64,000 nt of DNA from Exophiala sp. HKRS030. Its lineage: Eukaryota > Ascomycota > Eurotiomycetes > Chaetothyriales > Herpotrichiellaceae. The stretch is taken from the NCBI GenBank assembly GCA_023897205.1, contig JAHWDD010000001.1:62001-126000 (forward strand), written 5' to 3'. The notes beneath the pieces are model-generated. The model saw only the letters and a list, made by a program, of their open reading frames with translations. It had not been told where the DNA came from and did not search any database. The stretch's first letter is position 1. Each line of letters begins with the position of its first letter. Made by a program: the position numbers and the translations under genes. This document shows, in pieces, positions 23,249 to 34,994 of the stretch.

Positions 23249-23964
23249 TGAGTTATGAGTAAGTCCACATACAGAAAAGAGCTTTTTCAATGAAAGGAGG
23301 AACAAACGGCAGCCTTTGCTGCCTACCTAGGAATGACTAAGTGACAACCTGAACCTATGTTTACCTGTGCCGCTGGTCGCTGGCATGTAAGAGTATTTCA
23401 TATCGTACCGTACACATTCTGGACGACGGATTACAGGCTCGACTCATTGCGGTCGTATAGTTTTTTCTCATATTGAAGCGGCGAAATAAATACTAAACAG
23501 ATCTCACACTTACACTTGGAAGTTATTCGTGAAGTGACTTTGAATCTTATCTTCCACCTGGTTAGACCATGGATTTCTAGGTACTGTTATAAGGTACCTG
23601 AGTACCCCTCCTGACGCAGATAGTGCACATAGTATGTGCCTTTTTCCCTGCTGCTGCGCTTGCACAGCCGATTGCCCTATATGGGTCCTCCTCCTGTCTA
23701 TCCTATTCTTTTTCCATTCACGAAAAAAGAGTCATCATGGCGCATTGTTTTGCGCTGTCACCAAAGGAAAAAAACAAATATCCAGAAATATGATCTCGAT
23801 CGCTCCCAATTCTATGTTTATTCGCTTTTTTGGTTCGAATAGAAAACCAGTCGGACTTTTTTCTTTCAAAAGCAAGGACATTGGCCGCTGCCGCCGCGTA
23901 CACAAGCTGGTATATAGATAACGCGAGCATACCTACCTAGGTATTACCCCCAAAGCAAATCACA
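23249..23964. other. Convergent 3' region between PEX3 and ALG5
   Basis: AT-rich, with several CCTAGGTA-like motifs (about 23330, 23578 and 23935). Short frames near 23640-23930 look non-coding. Confidence 0.5.
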
Positions 23965-25339
23965 TCACGCTCCTTTTCTGTAGATACCTGTCCCCCAACA
24001 GATCCGCAACAATGCCAACCCCCACGCCATCCCGATGCTGTCCCGTACCACGTTCAACTTGCTCCCTATGACCTCGCGCCAGCCGATGGGGACCTCGACG
24101 ACGGGGATGCCGCTGAACTCGGCCAGCATGAGCATCTCGACGTCAAAGATCCAGCCCTCCATGTGCATGTGCGGGACGATGTAGGGCAGGCTGGCGCGGG
24201 AGAAAAGCTTGAACCCGCACTGGGTGTCGGCTACGCGCGCCGTGGCGGGAGGGGTCATGAACCTGAGCAGGAGGTGGAAGGAGTGCATGAGGAAGTTGCG
24301 CAGCTTGGAGCGTTTCACCACGGCCTCGGACCCGACGAGGTGCGCGCGACTCCCCACGGCGACGGCGCGGCCGGAGTCGTCCTCGACGGAGCGTATGGAG
24401 GAGACGAGTTTGCCGAGGTCGGAGAATTTCGAAGCCCCGTCCGCGTCGGCGAAGAGGACGTACTGGCCGCGGGCGTGGCGCATGCCGTGAACGACCGCAC
24501 CGCCCTTGCCCCGGTTGGAGACCAGAGAGACCATGCGGATCGAGCCCGGGGGGATGGTGACGCCTCGCGGGCTGCGGTGCGTCCAGGGCCCCGAGTCGCG
24601 GCGGGGGTGGGCAGGGAGGATGTGTTTTCGGGAAAACGTCTGCGCCGTGAGGAGGGTGTGGTCGGTAGAGCCGTCGTCCACGAGGATGATTTCCCAGCCT
24701 CGAAGCTGCTGAGGTGTTGACATCGTCGTCGTCGGCGTCCCGTTCGCTTTTGACTTGTTGGTCTTGCGTTTGCGGGGTGTAGGGGATGATGATCCGTCTG
24801 TTGTCACTGTTTCTGAGAGTGTGTCCAAGCCTGTACCTTGGTTTTCCTTTGATGATGATGATCCATATTCTGTCTCTAGGAAATTCACGGCCTCTTCGAG
24901 CATACCCGACAGTCTGTTCTCCTCGTTGAATGCCGGCACAACCAGTGTCATGAATACTTCAGCCGGCTCGATTGTGATGTCCTTTTCAACCTCGATTTTG
25001 CGATCTGGGTCTTCTCGCCGAGCCTGGGAATAGCGGCGTATGATGTCCTCGTACCAGCAAGGCAAGGGTTCTGGGTCGGTCAAGTCGCCCGTCTTATCGA
25101 CCGTCGTGAATTGCTTTTCTTGCGGGAAGGGTGGCCGAGGGTTCGGAACGAAGAGCGTAATGAAGAGCCATATCTGTTCATTGTCAGCTTTGCGTGTCAC
25201 AGACAATTGAGAGGATTCGACGGACCAAAACGACGATTGCGAAAATAACCCAGACCAGAATAAACGGTAGCATTCGTAGATTGAACCATTCGTCTCTCGT
25301 CTCGAACATGTCAACAAAGTGACCTCCCATAATACCCAT
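23965..25339 (-). CDS. ALG5: Dolichyl-phosphate beta-glucosyltransferase
   Basis: Two exons (25226-25339, 23965-25173) with a 52-nt intron (25174-25225; GTCCGT donor, GCTGAC branch-like site) give 440 residues. One membrane segment lies near residues 22-48. A GT2-fold catalytic domain follows: LVVPAFNEENRL, WEIILVDDGSTDHT, VSNRGKGGAVVHGM, LFADADGASKF, VADTQCGFKLFSR and WIFDVEML. ALG5 makes dolichyl-phosphate-glucose at the ER, the donor for the last three glucoses of the N-glycan precursor. A basic low-complexity insert (about 175-215, with a TPRKRKTNKSK-like patch) enlarges it beyond the yeast enzyme. The chosen start is the first ATG in frame. Confidence 0.94.
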
Positions 25340-25693
25340 TCTGGCGGTGGCCGCATAGGCTTGGGCGAGAGCAGTCAAATGTAGGAGGAAGGTCGGAAGA
25401 CCTACTGACTAGACGAGTCAAGAATCTGTCAGGGACATGTCTCTGTGTTGAAACGTGGGGAACGAAGCGACGCTCGTAAGTGAGATCTGTTAACATACAG
25501 TCCAGGGACCTAATTTGGGCGTTGGACGAATCGGAGTGGGCGAGGCTGACAAGGCTGAGGAGGGCACATGCTAAATCCGGAATACTTCTATTGAGTATGG
25601 AGATCAATAATTTAAATAAGGGCAGATACTGAATATCCCATGTCTATAAATATGTCCAGAACTGCTACTTGGCCCAAAATGCTGTTTTGTCTG
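25340..25693. other. Intergenic between ALG5 start and the Nudix gene end
   Basis: Short promoter-sized region for ALG5. Other-frame ORFs here are not conserved-looking. Confidence 0.5.
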
Positions 25694-26487
25694 CTAGGCC
25701 GGAGACCTGTTCAGCACCTCTTTCCAATTTCTCGCCATCTCCATCCCCTGAGCCAGAGTACCAACACGAGCATCTATCGCGTATCCTTGTTTCTCAAGTT
25801 CACCCAGCTCATTCCACATGTTGTCCAGAGGTAGCGAGAATGTCTCAATGTACTCTCCTTCCTCCAACTCGGGCTCTAGGTTGCCCTCCTGGTTTCGAGG
25901 ATCAGACATATCCACTTCTACAACAACCATCTTGGTGTTGGTGTTGCAGAACCCTGGATCATTAAACATCAAGAACCCCTCGGCTGCCTTTGCATCTTGT
26001 GGAATTGTGCCAATATAACCCGTCTCTTCTTTAAGCTCACGGATGGCAGTGGTCTTAGGATCTTCTCCTTCATCTATGAGGCCAGAGGGGACTTCGATCG
26101 CGACTTTGTTGACAGCCGGTCGGAATTGCTTCTGAAGCAGTAATGAAGGACCTTTGGAGGACTTTGGATCGTTGAGCACTGCAACTACCCCAACTGCGTC
26201 AACTTCGCTGTTCTCGGGCCTTGTCTGCCAGGGATTCTATCAGTGGACGACTTCCCATATGTCAAGACAAACACCTACCAGTCTCTCCGCCGACTCCCAT
26301 AGTCTTTGTTTTCCTGCTGGGTCTCTATATGTGATCTTCTTCAAGGTGATCCATTTTGATTCACCTTCTGGCTAACAAGCTTGAGTAATCAGCCATAGAC
26401 TTTGGCAATGTGCATAGTCGAAGGACTCACCATTGCTTCCACCGAGGTCACTTTTGCTGCCTGCGGTGAGTACGTAGAGGCCGCCAT
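25694..26487 (-). CDS. Nudix hydrolase, ADP-ribose/ADP-sugar pyrophosphatase type
   Basis: Three exons (26431-26487, 26279-26371, 25694-26224) with introns of 59 and 54 nt give 226 residues. A complete Nudix box occupies residues 98-120 (GX5EX7REUXEEXGU, reading G-LIDEGE then RELKEETGY), with all metal-binding glutamates present. Upstream, WITLKKITYRDPAGKQRLWE and VAVLNDP match the Ysa1/NUDT5 group, which splits ADP-ribose and related ADP-sugars into AMP and sugar phosphate. Family-level activity is well supported; the preferred substrate is inferred. No targeting signal is visible. Confidence 0.92.
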
Positions 26488-28097
26488 CTTCGACAACGCG
26501 AAGAAGCAAGGTGACAGTTTATGCCTTCTAGATACTCGTAGTAAGGCGAGCGTCATATGCGATCATGAGTCTATGATAAAAAGAACACGGGTCAACAGCG
26601 AGACACGATCAGTAAAGCTGGCTGCAATCATGACGTAGATCATGCCACTGCGAGGCTGAGCTAGTACCGATGAAGACGAAGGAAGAAATATGTTAATTCC
26701 CTCCCAGCACTTTCGCCGGTTCTGATCTGGGCAAATGCAATCATTTGTACGAGTAGGATCAAGGCCATCGCTGCACCAGCTTTCCCTGAGTCGCGACACT
26801 TGGCCAAGGCAGGACCGCTGGCAAAATTTGAGGTGAGCCGAGTTTGTTAGGCAACTCTGGGTTGATCTTATCGGATCTTGAAACAGGCACTTCGTACACA
26901 CTAAACGATCGCAATCCAGGCTGGTCAGATCAATCCCCAAATACACACCCTCAGGTATATATAAAGGAACAAGAACCTTCTAAAACAGCCTTGTCATGGC
27001 GACCACAACTCTCCATTTCCCTCATTGCAGCAGGCGGTCCTAGCTCCAGTGCAGAAGCTTCGCTCTGAATGTCACTAGTCTTCAACTAGGTCACCATCTC
27101 CATCCCAGCCCCCACAATATCCTGGTTGTTGGTGTCCGGTCTAAGGTGGCATTCGCTGGTTGTCTCACGTTACCTGACGCTAAGTCCCATTATGCGGGCT
27201 CGATTGGCTTCTCCATACTGGTACCGGTACAGGCTCAACGCTGGTCAGCACTCATCTCTGGTGTCTTCTATTTTCAGTGCTTGGAGGGCCGAGCTTGCCG
27301 ATTAGCGTATGTACGGGCCAGACAGACTTGCAGTTCTTCCCCTTCGCCTTGCTCGATTCATTATTGCGCCTTGGATCTTTTCAAGACTGCTTCATCCGCG
27401 ACACTTTCCCTCGTCAAATGGTGCACAAGACAACAGAGAAAACCCTCGCAAGGCCTCGCTTATTCACTCGTATTGGGCCGTCTTTCGCGAAGCCTTCGAA
27501 CTATCAGGCTTCAGCCGTAAGGATAAGATACGATAATGGCGCACGTGCATCATCCGCAATTGGTTCATTTGGGTCTTCTTCCGGCCATGTCTAGCATTTA
27601 AATGTGACCCGGTCGAGCCCTATTGGCCAGAACTGAGTCTACCACATCCCATCATACTTTTCAAGACGTTGCATGCAGAAAACTAGTCGTTTCTGGGCAC
27701 GAAAAAAGCCGATTCTGGGTCCTCACATGCCGCCTAAGGAGCCTCGGGATTACGACCACGCTGGCAGTGATTGTGGCATGAGATCGTGGAGAGTTCTGGC
27801 ATTTCCATGAGGCAGCTGAAGGGAAACCCCGCTTCATGCATAGAACTGCCACCTGTGGTCGAGTCCAGGGTAAGCCTCCGAAGGTACACTTCGCACGTAC
27901 TGGTCCATCATGCTTCCGAGCTACTACTACTTACGAGTACTAGCATAGACTTCGAGTTCTTTTTTAGACTCCAATACGCCGCCGTTCGGCTCATACCTGC
28001 TTTTTTTTCTATCTCTTTCTCAGCCTCACTGTTCTGACCAGCATCTTCCTGTTTTTGCGCAGTGTACTGTGCGGCGCATTCGCCAGCATTCATAGCC
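26488..28097. other. Divergent intergenic region with a TATA element and ORF fragments
   Basis: About 1.6 kb between divergent genes. TATATATAAAG at about 26956-26966 is followed by moderately long plus-strand frames at 27146-27520, 27277-27594 and 27309-27536 in three different frames, none recognisable. A TACGAGTAC motif lies at 27932-27940. Confidence 0.4.
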
Positions 28098-30003
28098 ATG
28101 GCGAGGCTCCTGCAGTCATTGCTATTGTTGCTGCTCATATGCGCTGGTCTGTCGCTGGCGCAGAATAGTAGCACCACAACCTCCGACACGACGACCACAA
28201 CGAGTACCACTACTTCACCTGTAAGCGATCCGAGTTCGACGACAACGACATCAGATCTAACAACGACGCCGTTACCACAGACAACTACTTCAACTCTTCC
28301 CCCGAGTACAACTACAACCATCAGCACCACCCTATCTACCACAACAACTTCATTAGTTACCACTACTACCAGTATGTTTGATTTCCCAGCCTTTTGCAAT
28401 GCATCCCGAATCTGCCTCGTTTCGCATCTCGTGCTGTTTTGCCTTTGCCTCTGCTCTTTATAATGTTCGAATCGTGGCAGCCACCACAAGCTTCACCACC
28501 ACATCTGATACCACGTCCTCCTCCTCAACGTCGTCCACGCGCTCCAGCACTTCATCGACCTCAGAGACCTCCACTTATACTTCCCCTTCCACCACAGTTC
28601 CCACCACGACCACTACTTCTATTTCTAGTAGTAGTACTACTACTACTACCACCACTACCACGCCCTCCCCTTCCCCAACTACAACCACATCAAGCACTAC
28701 CAGTGAGTATCCGTTTCGATATTCATCTTTCGCCTTAGACGTGCCACGAAAGCCGGGTTCTCTTCTTGACTGCTCTTTGAAGGTACAATACTAATGCAGA
28801 ATCATTTTCTAGCCTTGAGCACTACCTCATCGACTACCACAACCACGACAACCCCCTCCCCAACGCCCACATCTACCACGACTACACAGAGTACCACCAG
28901 CAGCCCTGTTGTTATAACAACTACCAGTTCATCCATTTCGTACTCCACCAACACCGAGACAATCACCTCTGTGGTTCCAACCACTTCGGATGGCACTACA
29001 GCGTATACGACCCTGACTTCCGTTGTCGTTGCGACATCGCCAGCTACTACAGTGGTAGATGTAGGCACGACTACAAGCACGCCTGGGTCGACTCCTTCTA
29101 TCGCAGCAGCAAACAGTGGGTCGAGTAGCAGCAGTTCTGGACTGTCCACTGGAGCTAAAGCTGGCATTGGAGTTGGCGTTGGTATCGCCGTAGTGGGTGC
29201 AGCTCTTGTAAGTACTATTTTCTGGGGAAACCCTCCCCTACCCGCCAAATTGCACTCCATTAGACGTACGGTCGGAAGCACTGACTCTCGCCTAGTTCGG
29301 TTGGTGGTATGCATGGTACATGCGACGACGACGAAATCGCAACTCTCTAGCTCACGACCATTACGATGCCAACGGACCCATCCCTGGCATGAGCGAGTAC
29401 GGCGGATCTGCAACCGGTGGGCGTTCAGGGATGGGCGCCATGGCAGCCGTAGCTGGATACTCTTCAAACCGCTCCGACAACACTCGATCCGAACTTGCTT
29501 CTCCTCCTTTACAACCTCCACCTAGGTCTCCGGACCGACTCCTCCCCGCCGCAGCAGGCATCCGCTCATGGGGCTCAGTTTCACCACCTCCTCAGCAAGG
29601 TTCGTCGGGCAGGTCAGTCTCCGACGCGAGCGAATACTCTCAAAATCATGCATCATACCCTCAGCAGCAACAGGAGCCGGGCCGGATGAGTGCAGCTGCT
29701 GCCGGATACTTTTCCGACGCCAACGAACTGCCCGGTGGTCAACCACAAAGCCAGCCTGAGCAGTCCCATCAGCGTCACCTGTCTGGCGATTCGGGACCAG
29801 TTTCGGCGCAAAGCCAAGCATACTCCCAAGATGAGGGCTACTACCCCAATGCCTCGGCCGGGCAGAATCCTTATGAGCTCCCCGGGGGCCAGGATGCGGG
29901 TCAAAATAACTATCGAGGTGTAGATCCAGAGGTACCTTTACACCAGAGGTACGACAGGGTCCCTGTACGTCCTGGACATCTAGGTCCTTCACATAATTTT
30001 TGA
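28098..30003 (+). CDS. Ser/Thr-rich single-pass membrane protein, Mid2/WSC-like sensor architecture
   Basis: Four exons (28098-28371, 28481-28702, 28813-29207, 29296-30003) with introns of 109, 110 and 88 nt give 532 residues. A signal peptide (MARLLQSLLLLLLICAGLSLA) is followed by a mucin-like Thr/Ser/Pro stalk of about 240 residues, expected to be heavily O-mannosylated. Then come a Gly/Ala/Val membrane helix (AKAGIGVGVGIAVVGAALFG, about 279-302), a basic stop-transfer YMRRRRNRN, and a Gln/Pro/Ser-rich cytoplasmic tail of about 225 residues. This is the layout of fungal wall-integrity sensors, but no WSC cysteine domain is present, so the sensor role is inferred from architecture only. Exon 2 is a multiple of three. 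Confidence 0.85.
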
Positions 30004-30141
30004 TGGCGTTATGAAGAGTATTGCAAAAGTCGGGTATATATGAACAAGTACGAATAATGTGAAAATATTAATCTCGATTGACGTTGATTATTTTTCGTGG
30101 CTTGTACCTATGTTTGAGAAGACGTCCATTTATAGGTACGA
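30004..30141. other. 3' flank of the sensor-like gene
   Basis: AT-rich 138-bp spacer between the stop codon and the microsatellite; it probably contains the polyadenylation region. Confidence 0.5.
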
Positions 30142-30496
<355 letters not shown>

Positions 30497-31279
30497 CAAG
30501 CAATTCACAGGTGAGGTCTACGGCATAAGATGGAAAGGATCGAGGTATAACATATGCTGTACGTCTCTTTTTTTATATATACAAGCATTCGAACACTTGA
30601 GGTGCAAGTACTGCATATATATTACCTTAGGATATGAAGGTAGTATGAAGTCGGTGGTCCCATGTGGCACCGTGTACGACCTCCACGTCATTCGACAAAC
30701 TTTTACAGAGTACACAGACCAGTATTCGAATGTCCAGTCGCCACGTTGCTTCATTCTAGAGGTACTCGAGTATATGGAATGGGATTAATTGCCCATAATT
30801 GGCATACCTCAACTGTTTCCCTCTCTCTCTCGCTCTCTCTTTCCTTGATCCGCGCAAAGTAGGACAGTAACCTATAGATTTCTGTGTTAATTTACTTGTT
30901 CTTTTATTTCCTGTCTTTGGATTCATTGGTTCGAGCCACCACGACAGCAAGTCTTTTGACTCACCGACATATAGACACCGAACAGAACACCCGACACCGA
31001 CTTCTCTGTTGTGAGGGAATTATAATATATTTCACGGGAGCACAAAACAGCAATCTCCAGAAAAAACACATACTCGACTCTACTTGGCGAGTGAACCTGG
31101 GATTCTATTTTATCTTTTCCTTTCACCCTCACTGTTCATCTGTCTCTCTCGAAAGGGCCAAAAAAAGAAACAATTATATCTACGGGGTACGGACATATAT
31201 CATCAACTTCGCTCCTTTTTTGAATCAGCAACTACCTTGGAAGTTTGTCACCGATTGGATCTCCGCCGCCTCCCAAAAG
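30497..31279. other. Upstream region of the LOG-family gene
   Basis: No gene is recognised. A pyrimidine (CT)n tract lies at 30821-30843. The region should contain the promoter and leader of the LOG gene. Confidence 0.5.
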
Positions 31280-32171
31280 ATGTCTCAAGGCTCGGAGGGT
31301 TCCCAAAGGCCCGTCGTATGTGTTTTGTAAGTTACAAGTCCATGTCCCGAAATTCCAAGTCCAAGTCACACCAAAAAAGAAAAAAAAGAAACACACCCGA
31401 AACCCAGGCGTATCTTCACCAAGTAATACTGACCATTTCCCTCTCTTTCCCCCAAAAAGCTGTGCGTCTTCACCCGGCAAGAACCCGATCCACCTGGAGT
31501 CCGCCCGGACCTTGGGCGAGGCTTTGCACGAGGCCGGTTACAACCTCGTCTATGGAGGTGGGACGATGGGCATCATGGGGGAATTGGCCAGCACCCTGGT
31601 TTCCCTGTCGGGTCCCAAATCGGTCCAGGGGATCATCCCGAGAGCCCTCATCAAGTCCGAGTTGGACCCTTCCACGAGATCTTCGACCAGTCAGAAAGGT
31701 ACGGAAGGGATGAGAAAGGCCGAGAGGACAATGTCCGAACAACAACTGCAACGCATCGACAGCAACGAGGACCCCGACAGTAAAATCGTGCCCGAGTCGG
31801 AATTCGGGGCCACCCGCATCGTCCCCGACATGCACACCCGCAAGAGCATGATGGCCAGGACGGTGGAGGCCGGGGGTCCGGGGTCGGGCTTCGTCGCCCT
31901 CGCCGGCGGGTACGGCACCATCGAGGAGGTCATGGAGATGGTGACCTGGAACCAACTGGGCATCCACAAGATCCCCATCGTCCTGGTCAACATCGACGGT
32001 TACTGGAACGGACTGTTGGACTGGGTCAGGAATTCGATCCGCGAGGGTTTCGTCAGTGAAGGCGCGGCCAACATCTTGGTCGAGGTGAAGCGTACGGACG
32101 AGGTCGTCCAGGCTCTGCGTGACTATCAACTCGCCCCCGGCAGGTACAAGTTGGACTGGAGTCTAGAGTGA
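31280..32171 (+). CDS. LOG-family protein (cytokinin-riboside-phosphate phosphoribohydrolase-like)
   Basis: Two exons (31280-31326, 31460-32171) with a 133-nt intron give 252 residues. Splicing joins VVCVF to CASSPGKNP, restoring the first beta strand and the phosphate-binding turn. The family motifs follow: YGGGTMGIMGELA, DMHTRKSMMA, and AGGYGTIEEVMEMVTW, the PGGxGTxxE-type active site with Ala in place of the first Pro. LOG enzymes release free nucleobases such as cytokinins from nucleoside monophosphates; older annotations call them lysine decarboxylase-like. The acceptor (CCCCCAAAAAG) is preceded by A-rich rather than pyrimidine-rich sequence. An insert with Gln/Glu-rich sequence lies at about 95-130. 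Confidence 0.9.
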
Positions 32172-32466
32172 ATTAAATCGAACCAAAGAAACCAAGAGAG
32201 ACAAACAGTATCAGACTCTCGACTCACATATCAATCGGGAATGGGAAATGACAAGGACAAATATTAGAACAGAAAAAACATGGGGAAGTAAAAAAAAAAG
32301 AAGAATCTCATCACCGACTTTCTTGGTTTCATTTGTCCTTGCCCTTCACTCGAATACATTGGTAGAGAAGTTTTGCTATTGTGACAAAAAGCCTTTACTC
32401 GCTCCCAAAACGCCGTTGCCCCCCCCCCCCCTGGAATGCATTTTGCACCATTCTTCCTGTTTGCGA
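32172..32466. other. Convergent 3' region with a 13-C homopolymer
   Basis: Spacer between the LOG gene and PRE5. A run of 13 C occurs at 32419-32431, where sequencing length errors are likely. Confidence 0.6.
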
Positions 32467-33395
32467 CTACGAGTCGGTCTCCATGGCGTCTCCCTCTGCG
32501 CCCGTCGATTCGACATTCGCTTCCAACAGGGGGCCGATCTCTTGTCCGTCGTAAAGTTTGAGTTTCTCCAGCTTCTTGCGGCCGCCACCACCGCCGTCCT
32601 TCTCCCCGACGCCCATCACGGCCAAACTCGTATTGTCGACCGTCAGCTCTTTGTCCTGGGCGAGACTCTCCTTCAGGGCCAGCAAGGCGTGCTTGATCAG
32701 CTCGTCCCTGCTGCAGTCCGCAAACTCGTCCAGGTGTCTCTCGAGGTACGTCCGCGCCATTTGACTCCGAGCTCCGATGGCGCAGGCCAACATCTCTTGC
32801 GTCAATCCCGAGGGGGAGAATTCGAACAGGTGAGGTCCCAGCTCGTCGACGCCCGCCACCAGCAGTCCGACGCCGTAGGGTCTCTTGCCGTAGTGTTGCG
32901 TGTTGGTCTGGGCCCGGTCGCCGATCATGTTGACGATGCGCTCGACGGGGATGGGGCGGCCGTAGGTCATCTTGGACGATAAGGACTGTTGCTTCATGAA
33001 ATTCGAGAGGACACGGGCGTCGGAGGCGAGACCTGCGAGGGCGACTCCCAAGTGATCATCCACACCCACAATCTTTTTCTGATATGATGAGAGTTCTTCT
33101 GCGTTTCTCTGTAGGATCACATTGCGTGAGTGACTTGTTTCCATGCATGTCATTTTAACCACAAAGACACAAACGAACCTTCAGCGCCGTCAGGACGACA
33201 TGTTTCTTGCTGGTGATTCCCACAACCACCGAACCTTGCTTGACTGCCTCTTGAGCATATTCGACCTGGAATATTCGACCTTGAGGTGAACTGGACGGAT
33301 AGATGGCGTTAGTTATACAGTTACAAAAAGGGCAAGCAAGAAGGTGGACTGCCTTACAATGTGACAGAGTCGTTGTCGTAATTGTTTCTGAACAT
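32467..33395 (-). CDS. PRE5: 20S proteasome subunit alpha 6
   Basis: Three exons (33358-33395, 33179-33290, 32467-33108) with introns of 67 and 70 nt give 263 residues. The spliced start reads [18 protein letters not shown] followed by [15 protein letters not shown], the alpha-subunit signature that gates the core particle. Later motifs, [49 protein letters not shown] and [14 protein letters not shown], identify the alpha6 (PSMA1/Pre5) type. The subunit is structural, not catalytic. The C-terminal tail after KLYDGQEIG is Glu/Thr-rich. Intron 2 uses a GTTCGT donor. The gene is divergent from VPS55 with 514 bp between starts. Confidence 0.96.
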
Positions 33396-33909
33396 CTTGG
33401 TTTTGAACTTGAGGGTTTTTCCCCTAAAGATTGAGGAAGTGAAAAGGGCTGACTTGCGGTACTGAGAAAAGGAATTCTAACCGTGGGCTTGTAGAGGAAA
33501 TAACTTGCAGTACGTGAGTTGAAGTACAGAACAACTAGGCAATTGGGACGCGCAAATGCACCTCGTTCTCCGCGAATCAGTTGGAGCTTGACTTATTAGC
33601 AGGTCCAGGAACCTTCTCCAAAGACTAGTAATAATAGACTGCGCTGCGCTGCGGCTCATGGACACCACAAACCCAGCCACCATCCAACATACCGTAGTTT
33701 GCGACCTACAACTTTGCTTCATTCATACAACTCATTCTTCTTCGCAAAACCTTTCTCAAACCCCTTCTACAGAACGTTCATTACGATAGATCCGACACTC
33801 CGTATCTCGACTGAAAAGGCTTTCCTCGGCCGCCCGAACCAGCGCATTCCTGCTGCCTTATACCGGTACCGCCGCACCGTCATACGACACAACATACATC
33901 CCATTTCCC
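33396..33909. promoter_or_regulatory. Shared divergent promoter region of PRE5 and VPS55
   Basis: 514 bp between the two ATGs. An ACTCCGTA element (one base short of the recurrent 9-mer) lies at 33796-33803. I saw no proteasome-associated control element by eye. Confidence 0.4.
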
Positions 33910-34454
33910 ATGATGACGGCAGGATTAAAAACAATCATCGCTCTCTCCTTTGTACGTCCTCCCCGCCTGACTCCTCCACACACAAGACTAGTCGTGTGGT
34001 AAATTGACACTGCTCAAAAACCAGGTCCTCGCCATCGGCTTCCTCCTCGTCATCCTTTCCGCCGCTCTCTTCCACAACTTCCTCACCCTCCTCGTGGTGG
34101 CGACGTATGTGTTGGCTCCCGTGCCGAACTGGATCGCCTCGAGATGTGCGAACCCCGATGATTTCATCGAAAGCAATGCCAGTGCTTGGATCGATCTTGG
34201 ACGGTTCGCGACCGGCTTCTTGGTTGTCATGGGCATAGGTAAGTTTTTGTTTGGTGTTGGGTAATGCCGGAAAAGAAAAGAAAAAGGTTCGCATTGTGCT
34301 GACAAGAAAATACAAAATAGCCCTGCCTGTTTTACTGGCACATTGCGCTCTCATCAAAATCCCAGCAATGGTCATGTCGATCGTCGGTGGCCTTCTGATA
34401 TACGGAACCATCATCAGTTTCACGCAGTTTTTCAAGGAGGAGCAAGACTTTTGA
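33910..34454 (+). CDS. VPS55: Vacuolar protein sorting protein 55 (LEPROT/OB-RGRP family)
   Basis: Three exons (33910-33951, 34025-34238, 34321-34454) with introns of 73 and 82 nt give 129 residues. Two in-frame ATGs open the gene (33910 and 33913); most relatives resemble the shorter start. The protein has four membrane segments and reads GLKTIIALSFVLAIGFLLVI, VVATYVLAPVPNWIASRCA, DLGRFATGFLVVMGIALPVL and GGLLIYGTIISFTQFF, ending in EEQDF, a close match to the family along its whole length. With Vps68 it acts in late endosome to vacuole transport. Confidence 0.96.
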
Positions 34455-34994
34455 TCGCATTTCTCGAGAGCTTAGGACCTAGGTAGCTCAACGAACCCAT
34501 GTATCATCTATGTCGTACATGTTAGGCTATTGTGGTTGTGGGCGCTCACCAAGGGTGGTACTCGGGACTGTCAGGATGGCCGATGGGTTTCGTTTCTTTT
34601 CTTTTTTTTGGGAAAGAAAGAAAGAACATGTCATTGTAGACAACCAAAATTTCCCACCCCGATGTCAAGCGACGGCACGTGAGATTGAGCTCCAAGGCAT
34701 TTATTCATTTTATAGCAAGCAATTTATTGAAGCGACAAAATGGAAACCAAGCCATCTACAGACTTCAAGAACTCAAGACAGCGGAATCAACACGTATTTA
34801 GCATCAAAGGAAGGATCATGAGATTGCAGGCTCACCATTTCTCTGGCCTTGGTTCTCCTCGCGCACACGGAACGGTCACACGGCGTTGCATTCATGCGTG
34901 AGGATAGACGTCCCGGAGAGATAGTTGCCAGTACACCGCCGGACTATAAGGAGAGGTAGCTAGAAAAAGAGGGTGTCCCTTGTCATTCTTTCAA
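34455..34994. other. Convergent 3' region
   Basis: Non-coding spacer between VPS55 and the 242-residue protein gene, with an ACCTAGGTA motif near 34482. Nothing else seen. Confidence 0.5.

Noticed and set aside
24163..24720. 185-codon plus-strand frame
   Set aside because: It lies wholly opposite the conserved ALG5 catalytic domain and has no family resemblance.
30925..30950. GGTTCGAGCC resembling a tRNA T-loop
   Set aside because: The flanking bases do not form a five-pair T stem and no acceptor or anticodon arm can be built.
31470..32129. 219-codon minus-strand frame
   Set aside because: Antisense shadow of the LOG gene.
32248..32982. 244-codon plus-strand frame
   Set aside because: Antisense shadow of PRE5.
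34004..34024. Upstream in-frame codons before VPS55 exon 2 as a start
   Set aside because: Exon 1 at 33910-33951 restores the conserved GLKTIIALSF start; the alternative lies in the intron.
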